Shown: positions 1 through 6,985, counted from the stretch's first letter. The stretch is DNA of 9,992 nucleotides from CAZDCZ01 sp964504155 (GCA_964504155.1 CAZDCZ010000096.1:1-9992); one strand, 5' to 3'. Program-made: numbers and translations. The notes: generated by a model from the sequence alone, not told the origin.

Positions 1-115
1 ACAAATGATAAATTTATTCGATAAAAAGAAATTAAAGTAATTTTATATATTAGTTAGGTATAATTTAATGTGAGAGATATTTTTTACTAATTTTATATAC
101 AAAATACCATTATTT

Positions 116-637
116 ATGAAGAAGATCTTAATATTTTTTAATTCACTAATTTTTATTTTACTTCTTTTCATTTCGTGTAGTGATTTAGATGATTCTACAA
201 TGCTAGTTTTCGACCAAAATAAATTTGATAAAAATCGAGAATTATGGACAAAGAATGAAATTTTAAATTATACATTTTCTCAGCAATACTCGTCACTCTC
301 TATAGGTAGTCAACCAATATTAACTATTATAGTAAGAAACAGAGAACTAGACACAATATTTGTTCAATCAGAATATGATACTGATATAAACATAGAATAT
401 CTGAGATATTATGAAGCTATTGAGGATGCTTATGATTTTATCGAATACATTGTTAATGATTGTGAAGAACAGATTAATTCAGATCAAAGTAATATGGATG
501 GAGCAAAAATTGACGTAGAATATGATGACTCTTTTTATTATCCTACTAAAATAAACTGTATTGGTTTTTATCCAAATGGTGTAGTTGGTGGGTTAAATAT
601 ACGTATTATATTTAGTGATTTTGAAGTAATTCAATAA
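116..637 (+). CDS. DUF6174-like lipoprotein, probably outer-membrane anchored
   Basis: A 173-residue protein of unknown function. Residues 1-20 form a lipoprotein signal peptide: two lysines, a long hydrophobic run, then FISC with Cys21 as the likely lipidated residue. The SDLDD just after the cysteine resembles the acidic export signals that send Bacteroidota lipoproteins to the cell surface, so surface exposure is inferred. The mature part resembles my memory of DUF6174 in its order of motifs: an early W...I.NYTF (residues about 44-54), a central helix rich in aromatic and acidic residues (about 100-117), then a VEYDDSFYYPTKI block (about 134-146) matching the family's YDxxxxYPxxI pattern. 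The start is the ATG directly before the signal peptide. It is monocistronic as far as visible; the next gene lies beyond a structured spacer. The signal peptide is secure, the family assignment moderate and the function unknown. Confidence 0.8.
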   Translation: MKKILIFFNSLIFILLLFISCSDLDDSTMLVFDQNKFDKNRELWTKNEILNYTFSQQYSSLSIGSQPILTIIVRNRELDTIFVQSEYDTDINIEYLRYYEAIEDAYDFIEYIVNDCEEQINSDQSNMDGAKIDVEYDDSFYYPTKINCIGFYPNGVVGGLNIRIIFSDFEVIQ

Positions 638-678
638 CAAAATTTCTAATTGTGAAATATAAACTACACATAACATCG

Positions 679-795
679 GGTCTTAAAGCATGCGGGTTTT
701 AGTGGAGGTTTGACAATTATTGTTATATTTAGCTTTAGTTAGCGGGGGATAATGAAACAAGGCGAAAATCCCGCACAGCTTCAAACCCGCGGACC
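679..795. repeat. Imperfect long hairpin element with nested stems
   Basis: Nested complementary arms are visible. GGTC at 679-682 pairs with GACC at 792-795; GCGGGTTT at 692-699 pairs perfectly with AAACCCGC at 783-790; AGCT at 731-734 pairs with AGCT at 777-780; GCGGG at 742-746 pairs with CCCGC at 770-774. A competing arm GGTTTGA at 707-713 can pair with TCAAACC at 781-787. The arms are separated by asymmetric loops, so this is a long bulged hairpin rather than a terminator; it lacks a U tract. The shape recalls the folded recombination sites of gene cassettes, but no integron core sequences are present and I do not recognise the family. Confidence 0.55.
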
Positions 796-810
796 ATTGG
801 CGGTAATGCA
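796..810 (+). repeat. Left copy of 15-bp inverted repeat flanking HEPN-like gene
   Basis: ATTGGCGGTAATGCA here matches the reverse complement of 1921-1935 at 14 of 15 positions. It lies 18 bases before the ATG at 829, immediately after the outer stem of the upstream hairpin element. Its G+C content is unusual for the surrounding AT-rich DNA. The two copies bracket the whole reading frame of the HEPN-like gene. Confidence 0.6.
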
Positions 811-828
811 ACGAAACACTACAAAACG

Positions 829-1917
829 ATGAACAAAGAAGAAATAATAGATTTTGCTAAAAATAGTGTTGAAGGATTGTTTAACAATACACTTGATATT
901 AAAACCTATGGCTATTTATAAACAGACATTGAAATAAAAGACAATTATCAATATGAAATAAAGGGTAATAATTTCACTTGGAAACAGATTACTGACATAA
1001 TTGAAAGAAATGATTGGTTTAATTGTTATGTACAGTTAAAATTAGATTTCAATGGGAATATTGTCATGAAAGAATCTAATAGAATAATTACCGAGAAAAA
1101 TAAAAAAATTGATTTGTTCATTGACTTATGGTTTAAAACAGACCGAATCGAATATACTTACCGTTTACTTGATAAAAAATACAAAATAATTAAGGACTAT
1201 GTAGAACAAATTGAAAATACAAATATCTCACAGGGTGTATATTCAATTTTAAATGACAATGTCAATTTTAATAATAAAAATTTTCTTCAATTTGCAACTG
1301 GTATAACTTGTAAACCAAGAAATCATAATGTTTGGATTAATGATTTTAAAATAGTAGATGATATTGCGAGAATCTCCCAGGATTTGGAGTATTTAATTGG
1401 AGAAATAACTCAATTGAAAAACTATATTGGAAATTATATTTCAAATCCACAAAGAATTGACGGTAAGACATATTACAATTATAAAATGACATTTATTGAT
1501 AAAAGATATTTTTACTTGCTTGGTGTGATGTTTGAGATTTTATACAATTTCTGGGATAAAATAGGTGATTTACTTGCAATATATTTTACTCCAAATCTAC
1601 CAGATCTTCAGATATATTTTCCAAAAGTGATTGATAATATACAAAATCCATATATTCAATCTCAAAATTATATATGGTTGAAAAACTTTAAAGAAAATGA
1701 ATATCTCTTTTTAAACAATAAGCGAAAACAAGTCGTTCATTACATAAATATAGAAAGTAAATTTTATGAGACTTATAGGTCAAAATTTGATAATAAAGCC
1801 GAACTTTTACAACTTCAAGAAGAAAAAAATGGTTTAACAGATATTTTAAAAAATCAATTCAATTTGACTATAAGTGGATTTGAGAAAGCATTTTTATTAA
1901 TTGATGAAATTAATTAA
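829..1917 (+). pseudogene. Full HEPN-like reading frame, interrupted by in-frame TAA
   Basis: An ATG at 829 opens a frame that reads 30 residues (MNKEEIIDFAKNS... ending TYGYL), meets TAA at 919-921, then continues open in the same frame through the ATG at 1066 to the TAA at 1915-1917. The stretch between the stop and 1066 reads as ordinary protein, with segments such as TDIEIKDNYQYEI, FTWKQITDIIERNDWF and CYVQLKLDFNGNIV. No frameshift is needed. The simplest reading is an ancestral protein of about 362 residues inactivated or truncated by one substitution, for example CAA to TAA. Alternatives are a sequencing error, or re-initiation at 1066 giving a shorter functional protein. Continuity of frame is seen directly; loss of function is inferred. 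Confidence 0.6.
1066..1917 (+). CDS. HEPN-like protein, C-terminal intact part
   Basis: The longest uninterrupted piece of the broken frame, 283 residues. It is rich in Lys, Asn, Ile and Tyr and appears helical and soluble, with no signal peptide or membrane segment. Residues about 148-174 form a helix with LYNFWDKIGDLLAIYF, a pattern familiar from HEPN-domain families of the Cthe_2314 and LA2681 types. Residues 220-225 are RKQVVH, matching the Rx4-6H motif that forms the ribonuclease site in many HEPN proteins. HEPN proteins act in toxin-antitoxin, abortive-infection and RNA-cleavage systems, so RNase or defence activity is possible but only inferred. No antitoxin-like partner gene is adjacent. 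The ATG at 1066 has no recognisable ribosome site and is probably internal to the original gene, whose start was at 829. The family assignment comes from motif recognition only. Confidence 0.55.
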   Translation: MKESNRIITEKNKKIDLFIDLWFKTDRIEYTYRLLDKKYKIIKDYVEQIENTNISQGVYSILNDNVNFNNKNFLQFATGITCKPRNHNVWINDFKIVDDIARISQDLEYLIGEITQLKNYIGNYISNPQRIDGKTYYNYKMTFIDKRYFYLLGVMFEILYNFWDKIGDLLAIYFTPNLPDLQIYFPKVIDNIQNPYIQSQNYIWLKNFKENEYLFLNNKRKQVVHYINIESKFYETYRSKFDNKAELLQLQEEKNGLTDILKNQFNLTISGFEKAFLLIDEIN

Positions 1918-1920
1918 ATA

Positions 1921-1935
1921 TGCAATACCGCCAAT
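1921..1935 (-). repeat. Right copy of 15-bp inverted repeat flanking HEPN-like gene
   Basis: TGCAATACCGCCAAT lies three bases after the stop codon of the HEPN-like frame. It is the reverse complement of 796-810 with a single mismatch. With the left copy it could close the gene's transcript into a large loop or mark the ends of a mobile cassette. Confidence 0.6.
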
Positions 1936-2047
1936 ATCGTATATAGTCAATACTGAAAAATAAAAAACCATTATCATGGAAATAATACTAATAATCTCAA
2001 TTTTGTTTCAATTAATATATATAGTTATTTATAAATTAACAAAATAA

Positions 2048-3466
2048 TTATTTTAAATGTCCAATTAAATTATTTATTGTACCAACTTCGATATATGAAG
2101 CTCCGAAACTTCGTCCAAAGTTCCCTGCAATAACAACAATAGTGTCATTTTCTTTGAAAGTATTTTTGTCGAGAAGTTTGGTTAGTGCTTCCCGCAGAAA
2201 TTCATGAGAAGTATCTTTTGGTTTCATATAATTTGCAAATACTCCATACGAAAGAGCCATTTCCAACACAGTACGTTTTGAGTAGCATTGAGCATAAATA
2301 GATCGTAAGCCTCTATATGCCGAAAGACTTCTAATTGTACGTCCCGACATTGAATCGGCAATTATGGCTTTTGCATCGAGATGTATTGACGCTTCAACAG
2401 CTGCTTTGCTTAAATATGCCGATGCTTTAGTATTAAGTATCAAATCGGGGATATTGTTAAAATGGTCTTTAGAACTTTCTACTTCTAAAGCAATTTTTGT
2501 CATTGTACGTACCGATTCTACAGGATATTTCCCCATTGCTGTTTCGCCGCTAAGCATAATGGCATCGGCTTGGCTATATATTGCACTTGCCACATCGTTA
2601 ACTTCTGCTCTTGTAGGGCGTGGATTTTCAATCATAGAATGAAGCATTTGAGTAGCAATAATAACCGGCTTGCGATTGTTTATACATTTTTTTATTAACA
2701 TTCGTTGAACTCCGGGAATCTTTTCATACGGAATTTCTATAGCCAAATCACCACGAGCTACCATAATACCGTAAACATTCTCTAAAATTTCATCTATATT
2801 ATCAACTCCTTGTTGGTTTTCAATTTTTGCAATGATTTTTATTTTACTATTGCTTTTATCTAGTATCTCTTGAATATCTTTTACATCATTTTTGTTTCTA
2901 ACAAATGAGTGAGCAATAAACTCAAGGTCTTGTTCTATAGCAAACCGAATAAACTCTCTATCTTTTTCACTAACCGAGGGCAAATTAAAATGTACATTTG
3001 GAACATTTATACTTTTACGTCCTTTTACTATACCGCTATTTAATATTTTACATTTAACCGTATTGTTGTTTTTTTCTATAATGTCGAAAGCAATATCTCC
3101 ATCATCAATTAATATTTTATTTCCTACCTGAACATCTTTAGCAAAATTTTTATACGATACATAAATACATTCTTGAGTACTTTCTTTATCGGGATTTCCT
3201 TCAATATTTATAATTTCGCCTTCGTAAACTTTAATAATATTGTCTGATTTTACAGTGCGTATTTCCGGTCCTTTAGTGTCGAGTAATAATGCAATTTTAT
3301 CAGAGACTTGGCGTACATCATTAATTATTATTAATGCATCATCGGGTGTTTGGTGTGCGGTGTTTAATCTTACAACATTCATTCCTTCGTTATAAAGAGT
3401 CTTTATATATTCGGGAGAACAATTTGTATGTGCTAATGTTGCGACTATTTTTGTTTTCTTTAGCAT
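2048..3466 (-). CDS. pyk: Pyruvate kinase
   Basis: Cytosolic enzyme converting PEP and ADP to pyruvate and ATP, the last step of glycolysis. The length of 472 residues is normal for a bacterial enzyme. The barrel opens with TKIVATL and carries Arg33 and Asn35 in RLNTAH. Asp63, Thr64 and Glu68 lie in LLDTKGPEIR. The B domain spans roughly 72-160. IIAKIEN gives catalytic Lys214 and metal-binding Glu216; VARGDL gives Asp240; ATQM gives Thr272, followed by the ENPRPTRAEVNDVA family block. The C-terminal domain (about 345-472) contains SGRTIRSLSAYR. Glu68 corresponds to the glutamate associated with potassium-dependent enzymes. Residue 37 is Ala where the classical NFSH motif has a potassium-contacting Ser; I recall NTAH from other Bacteroidota, so this is probably a lineage trait. 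The start lies 18 bases after the aroQ stop, so the two are probably cotranscribed. No terminator is evident after it. Confidence 0.97.
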   Translation of the reverse strand: MLKKTKIVATLAHTNCSPEYIKTLYNEGMNVVRLNTAHQTPDDALIIINDVRQVSDKIALLLDTKGPEIRTVKSDNIIKVYEGEIINIEGNPDKESTQECIYVSYKNFAKDVQVGNKILIDDGDIAFDIIEKNNNTVKCKILNSGIVKGRKSINVPNVHFNLPSVSEKDREFIRFAIEQDLEFIAHSFVRNKNDVKDIQEILDKSNSKIKIIAKIENQQGVDNIDEILENVYGIMVARGDLAIEIPYEKIPGVQRMLIKKCINNRKPVIIATQMLHSMIENPRPTRAEVNDVASAIYSQADAIMLSGETAMGKYPVESVRTMTKIALEVESSKDHFNNIPDLILNTKASAYLSKAAVEASIHLDAKAIIADSMSGRTIRSLSAYRGLRSIYAQCYSKRTVLEMALSYGVFANYMKPKDTSHEFLREALTKLLDKNTFKENDTIVVIAGNFGRSFGASYIEVGTINNLIGHLK

Positions 3467-3484
3467 AGTATAATTATTTAATAA

Positions 3485-3922
3485 TTAGTGCAAATTACTT
3501 TTATTAATAACTCTAAAGGCTTCAATTGCCAATCTATAACCATCTAATCCGAAGCCAATAATGCTGCCTGCACATTTTGGCGTTAGTAATGATGTATGTC
3601 TATATTCTTCGCGGTTTGCTATATTAGATATATGAACTTCAATAGCTTTGCATTCTGCAGCCGCTAGGGCATCGGCAATTGCAACCGAAGTATGTGTGTA
3701 ACCACCGGCATTAATAATAATACCATCGTATTTGTTCCCAATTTCTTGGATTTTATTTATTATTTCACCTTCAATATTCGATTGAAAATATTCAATTATT
3801 GAATCGTCGAAAAGTTCATGTAAAATTTTAAGATATTCATCGAACGATGTATTTCCATAAATTTTTGGTTCTCTTTTACCTAATAAATTTAAATTTGGTC
3901 CATTAATAATTTGAATTTTCAT
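3485..3922 (-). CDS. aroQ: Type II 3-dehydroquinate dehydratase
   Basis: Converts 3-dehydroquinate to 3-dehydroshikimate, step three of the shikimate pathway to aromatic amino acids; the family forms cytosolic dodecamers. The 145 residues match the usual size. The N-terminus IINGPNLNLLGKREPKIYG holds Arg17 and the catalytic base Tyr22 on the flexible lid. NAGGYTHTS supplies Asn71 and His77, EVHISN supplies the catalytic His97 and substrate-binding Ser99, and REEYRHTS supplies Arg108. All key residues are present, so the enzyme should be active. It is the first gene of a probable aroQ-pyk operon, divergent from xerD across a 94-base gap. Confidence 0.97.
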   Translation of the reverse strand: MKIQIINGPNLNLLGKREPKIYGNTSFDEYLKILHELFDDSIIEYFQSNIEGEIINKIQEIGNKYDGIIINAGGYTHTSVAIADALAAAECKAIEVHISNIANREEYRHTSLLTPKCAGSIIGFGLDGYRLAIEAFRVINKSNLH

Positions 3923-3956
3923 ATTTTTATATTTTGATAGTAATATCAGAACATTA

Positions 3957-3964
3957 CAAATTTA
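3957..3964 (-). promoter_or_regulatory. Candidate -7 promoter box for aroQ-pyk
   Basis: Read on the minus strand this is TAAATTTG, an exact match to the Bacteroidota -7 consensus TAnnTTTG, placed 34 bases before the aroQ ATG. No convincing TTTG -33 element is seen at the expected distance, so the call is moderate. Confidence 0.4.
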
Positions 3965-4016
3965 CAAAATTGGTAATTATTTATCGGCTATAAAAAAAAT
4001 AATAAAAAATTAATTT

Positions 4017-4913
4017 ATGTGGGATGATTATATAAAAGCATTCAAGCATTATTTAAGGCTTGAAAGATCATTATCGGATAATTCGATTAATGCATATGTT
4101 CTTGATATAAATAAGCTTGTGTCGTTTTTTGAGAATAAGAAAACTAGAATTCAACCACAAAATGTAAAAATTAATCATCTTAAAGAATTTCTAATTTGGA
4201 TAAATGAGTTTTCTGTAAGCGCAAGTACACAATCGAGAATAATCTCAGGAATAAAGGCATTTTTTAAATATTTGTTAATTGAAAATATTATCGATTCTAA
4301 TCCTGCCTCCTTAATTGAATCGCCCAGAATAGCACGCAAAATACCCGAAGTGTTGAGTCTTGAAGAAATTGAGTCTCTTTTAGTGCATATCGATTTAAGC
4401 AAAGCCGAAGGACAAAGAAACAAAGCAATTATAGAAACATTATATAGTTGTGGATTACGAGTATCGGAATTAATTGATTTGCGATTGAGAAATTTGTTTT
4501 TCGACGAAGGTTTTATTAAAGTAATAGGCAAAGGAAATAAAGAAAGGTTTGTTCCTATAGGAACAAAAGCTATTAAAGAAATTAATTTTTATTTACAAGA
4601 CAGAAACTCGCTTAAATCGATTAGTAAAGAGAGCGAAAATATTGTTTTTTTAAATAGAAGAGGTAAAAAACTTTCTAGAGTAATGATATTTACTATTGTA
4701 AAAAATCTTGCTAAGGAAACAGGAATAAAAAAGAAAATTAGTCCTCATACTTTTCGTCATTCTTTTGCCTCGCATTTAGTAGATAGGGGAGCCGATTTAA
4801 GAGCTGTTCAAGACATGCTGGGACACGAATCGATAATAACTACCGAAATATATACTCATCTCGATAATGAATACCTCAGAGATGCAATTATTCAGTTTCA
4901 CCCTCGTGCATAA
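4017..4913 (+). CDS. xerD: Tyrosine recombinase XerD
   Basis: Site-specific recombinase acting at dif near the terminus to resolve chromosome dimers, usually with XerC and FtsK. The 298 residues comprise an N-terminal SAM-like DNA-binding domain (about 1-90) and a C-terminal catalytic domain (about 108-290). All six catalytic residues are visible: Arg148 in SCGLRVSEL, Lys172 in GKGNKERFVP, His244 and Arg247 in SPHTFRHSF, His270 in MLGHES, and the nucleophile Tyr279 in TEIYTHL. As far as I recall, these positions coincide with those of E. coli XerD, as does the ending in HPRA, supporting XerD over a phage or transposon integrase. It diverges from aroQ and converges on the transglutaminase-like gene. 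It is core in character; nothing suggests it mobilises the cassette-like block on the left. Confidence 0.93.
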   Translation: MWDDYIKAFKHYLRLERSLSDNSINAYVLDINKLVSFFENKKTRIQPQNVKINHLKEFLIWINEFSVSASTQSRIISGIKAFFKYLLIENIIDSNPASLIESPRIARKIPEVLSLEEIESLLVHIDLSKAEGQRNKAIIETLYSCGLRVSELIDLRLRNLFFDEGFIKVIGKGNKERFVPIGTKAIKEINFYLQDRNSLKSISKESENIVFLNRRGKKLSRVMIFTIVKNLAKETGIKKKISPHTFRHSFASHLVDRGADLRAVQDMLGHESIITTEIYTHLDNEYLRDAIIQFHPRA

Positions 4914-4919
4914 TAAAAT

Positions 4920-4947
4920 GATTCCCCTGAAAATGTTCAGAGGAATC
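4920..4947. terminator. Hairpin between convergent genes, likely bidirectional terminator
   Basis: GATTCCCCTGAA at 4920-4931 pairs with TTCAGAGGAATC at 4936-4947, a 12-base stem with one C/A mismatch around the loop AATG. It sits 6 bases after xerD and 31 bases beyond the stop of the convergent gene. On the plus strand an A tract follows instead of a U tract; on the minus strand the stem is followed by CATTTTATTA, a weak U-rich tail. Termination is therefore more plausible for minus-strand transcripts. Confidence 0.55.
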
Positions 4948-4978
4948 AAAAAAAAACAAAAATCAAACAATCAATAAT

Positions 4979-6613
4979 TTATTTTACCATTTTTTCATCT
5001 ACCTTTTCCCAATCTGCATAGTGATTAATATCTAAATTTGTTTTTGGTTCGGTAGTATAACTCTCATTACTATTATATGTCCATTCTAAAGTTGAAGAAC
5101 CACCGCCCGATTGAGTAGTAATAAGTGCAGCATTTCTTACTAATCCAATAGGAAAAGCTTGGTCTCTGGGTGTTTTTCTGTCGCCATGTGTTGGGTCAGT
5201 TGGTATCCAACCATAATTAGGAATATAAACCTCTACCCAACGATGAAAAACATCATCCATATAGGCTAATTCTTTTCTATCCCATGTAGAACCAACATAT
5301 CTTGTTGGAAGCCCGGCAGCTCTACACAAAGCAATAAAAGTAAAAGAATATTCAGAACACGAACCATGTCCGTTGGTTATAACAGTAGGAGCAGTATCCC
5401 AAGCTCCATCCATAATATAATGTAAATGTCCTATTAAATATTGATGTATTTTACGCATTATCCAATATGGGTTTTTCTCATCCCCAACAACTTTTTCAAT
5501 TGTTTTTTGAATAACATCGCTATTTATTTGGTATTTAACATCGTCGGCAAGATATTTGTCTTTTATATCTTTTGGAATATCATCGAGTGTACCTGTATTT
5601 TCGGGATATAGAAAGTATCTTACATTATATGATTCAAAAACTGTAGTAACTTGAATCTCTGTTTTTTCACCGGGTTTAATATCTTTAAAACTAAATAATG
5701 CAGTTTTTTGGTCCCATTGATCAGTAACAATTTTTGTAGGTTTTATATTATATGAGAAATCTTGAAGAATAGTCTGATTGTCTCTATTAGCGGGTAATGC
5801 AATGTTTATATCTAGAGTTTTAATTTTTCCGGGACCATAGCAACTAACATTATGTTTATACACAACTTTATGAATTGCACGGTCTTTTTTTACTAATTTT
5901 TTACCATCACGTATTTTGAGTTGATAAATTTTATTGTCTTCGAAATCAACTGCCCACAATTTTCCCCCATTAACAGTAATTCCATGAACATAGTTTCCCG
6001 GAGCGTCGGCAATAATGATAACATATCCGGTATTTGGATCAAGCATGTAAATTTCATCTTTTTCTCTATCAGATATCCAAAGATATTTGCCGTCGAATGT
6101 TATTCCGGTTGGATCTTTTGCAGGCGATTTGAATGATTTAATTGTAGTTCCATCATCAGGATTAAACTGAATTACTTTATCAGAACGATCATCAACACAC
6201 CATAAATATGTTCCATCCCATGTTAAACCTTTCGGACTAATTGATGGAGCAGGTAATGTTTTTAAAATTGTTCCGTCTTTGGGGTCAATTTTGTAAATCA
6301 TTCCATCTAAATCTTCCGAGCGATCTGTTCGTCCTCGATAATCGGCATTCCATAGATACTTGCCATCCCATGCTAAACCCATTGGCCAATAAGCCGGCGA
6401 TTCTATTGTTTTGATTATTTCACCCGTTTCCTGGTTTATGCAATAAATTTTATCGGTACTCCTGTCGGCAAGCCATAGGTTTTTACCATCGAAACATAAT
6501 CCAGTAGGATAGGTACCCGGAGTTTTTATTGATTTTATAATTTCACCTGTATAAGCAAAGCTATATATATTGAAACCAACAATTAGAATTAATAATGAAG
6601 CGAACTTTTTCAT
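4979..6613 (-). CDS. Secreted beta-propeller / transglutaminase-like protein
   Basis: A 544-residue exported protein. Residues 1-20 (MKKFASLLILIVGFNIYSFA) are a Sec signal peptide without a lipobox cysteine. Residues about 30-240 contain five repeats of a propeller motif of the form GLxxDGKxLWxxDxxxDxIYxxxPxxGxIIK, like NHL, YncE and Vgb-type propellers. A beta-rich linker (about 247-340) resembles the domain often found before transglutaminase cores. The core (about 375-480) has a complete Cys-His-Asp triad: Cys419 in HGSCSEYS, His457 in FHRWVEVY and Asp473 in PTDPTHGD. Such proteins act as proteases, amidases or crosslinkers; the substrate is unknown and the site is periplasmic or extracellular. 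A longer frame begins at a TTG at 6652, but that codon overlaps a promoter box and would bury the signal peptide, so the ATG at 6613 is chosen. The gene stands alone, divergent from ppdK. Confidence 0.88.
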   Translation of the reverse strand: MKKFASLLILIVGFNIYSFAYTGEIIKSIKTPGTYPTGLCFDGKNLWLADRSTDKIYCINQETGEIIKTIESPAYWPMGLAWDGKYLWNADYRGRTDRSEDLDGMIYKIDPKDGTILKTLPAPSISPKGLTWDGTYLWCVDDRSDKVIQFNPDDGTTIKSFKSPAKDPTGITFDGKYLWISDREKDEIYMLDPNTGYVIIIADAPGNYVHGITVNGGKLWAVDFEDNKIYQLKIRDGKKLVKKDRAIHKVVYKHNVSCYGPGKIKTLDINIALPANRDNQTILQDFSYNIKPTKIVTDQWDQKTALFSFKDIKPGEKTEIQVTTVFESYNVRYFLYPENTGTLDDIPKDIKDKYLADDVKYQINSDVIQKTIEKVVGDEKNPYWIMRKIHQYLIGHLHYIMDGAWDTAPTVITNGHGSCSEYSFTFIALCRAAGLPTRYVGSTWDRKELAYMDDVFHRWVEVYIPNYGWIPTDPTHGDRKTPRDQAFPIGLVRNAALITTQSGGGSSTLEWTYNSNESYTTEPKTNLDINHYADWEKVDEKMVK

Positions 6614-6649
6614 GGTTTTATTAAGTTTAATTTTATTAAAATTCAAGAA

Positions 6650-6657
6650 CAAATCTA
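6650..6657 (-). promoter_or_regulatory. Candidate -7 promoter box for transglutaminase-like gene
   Basis: Read on the minus strand this is TAGATTTG, an exact match to TAnnTTTG. A TTTG (6685 to 6682 on the minus strand) lies 24 bases upstream, slightly far for the -33 element. Transcription would start near 6643, leaving a leader of about 30 bases before the ATG at 6613. The box contains the TTG that a longer gene model would use as start, which argues against that model. Confidence 0.5.
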
Positions 6658-6818
6658 CTGCGTTTTTTACTTTCTGTGTGTCAAATCTTTCATCGAACTC
6701 AAGTTAATAATAAGAAAAATTCTTTACTTTAAAAGTAATTATTTAGACAGATATTTTATTAAGAAGTTTAATTCATATAATATTACTTGTAAAAAGTTTG
6801 ATCTTTTGGTATTTATAA

Positions 6819-6977
6819 ATGAAAGAGTGTATACATAAATATAGAATATTTTTTAACAAGATAAGCAGAATTATTTATGCTATTTTACAAATATTAGTTA
6901 ATTGTATTATAAAGATAAATAGAGTGTATGATATACTAAAAATCATTAATAAAAGTGTTCAATTTAGTAATTTTTAA
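6819..6977 (+). CDS. Possible small basic protein, 52 residues
   Basis: An ATG at 6819 opens 52 codons ending in TAA at 6975-6977. The product starts MKECIHKYRIFFNKISRI and is rich in Ile, Lys, Arg and Asn with a hydrophobic middle (IIYAILQILVNCIIKI), so it could be an amphipathic or membrane-associated peptide. In DNA this AT-rich an open run of this length is uncommon but can arise by chance. It ends against the ppdK promoter box and has no clear promoter or ribosome site of its own. I recognise no family. Confidence 0.15.
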   Translation: MKECIHKYRIFFNKISRIIYAILQILVNCIIKINRVYDILKIINKSVQFSNF

Positions 6978-6985
6978 TACCTTTG
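6978..6985 (+). promoter_or_regulatory. Candidate -7 promoter box for ppdK
   Basis: TACCTTTG matches the Bacteroidota consensus TAnnTTTG exactly, 65 bases before the ppdK ATG. The -33 region near 6954-6960 (GTGTTC) is only a weak match. Transcription would begin near 6992 with a leader of about 60 bases. Confidence 0.5.

Larger units (their letters stand above)
638..828. other. Structured non-coding spacer between lipoprotein gene and HEPN-like gene
   Basis: No gene is seen here. From about 679 to 820 the sequence is visibly richer in G and C than the coding regions on either side. It carries nested inverted repeats and ends with one copy of an inverted repeat that recurs after the HEPN-like gene. 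The composition shift and the repeats suggest a junction of inserted DNA rather than an ordinary promoter region. Confidence 0.6.

Noticed and set aside
660..830. Integron attC site
   Set aside because: The hairpin shape is suggestive, but no paired RYYYAAC and GTTRRRY core boxes flank it and no integrase of the IntI type is present; GTTAGGT at about 53-59 is isolated.
1976..2047. 23-residue hydrophobic frame (starts MEIILIISILFQ) ending directly against pyk
   Set aside because: It is very short, AT-rich and without promoter or family; hydrophobic runs arise easily in such sequence.
2364..2642. Open frame opposite pyk
   Set aside because: It lies wholly within pyk on the other strand and shows no family features; it is a shadow of the real gene.
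4175..4531. 118-codon frame opposite xerD
   Set aside because: It is antisense to the well-supported recombinase and has no recognisable domain.
4017..4913. Integrase of a mobile element responsible for the left-hand cassette
   Set aside because: Length, catalytic positions, HPRA ending and location beside aroQ-pyk fit housekeeping XerD.
6614..6652. N-terminal extension of the transglutaminase-like protein from a TTG start at 6652
   Set aside because: The extension puts 13 residues before a clear signal peptide, uses a TTG rather than the ATG at 6613, and the TTG overlaps a TAnnTTTG promoter box.
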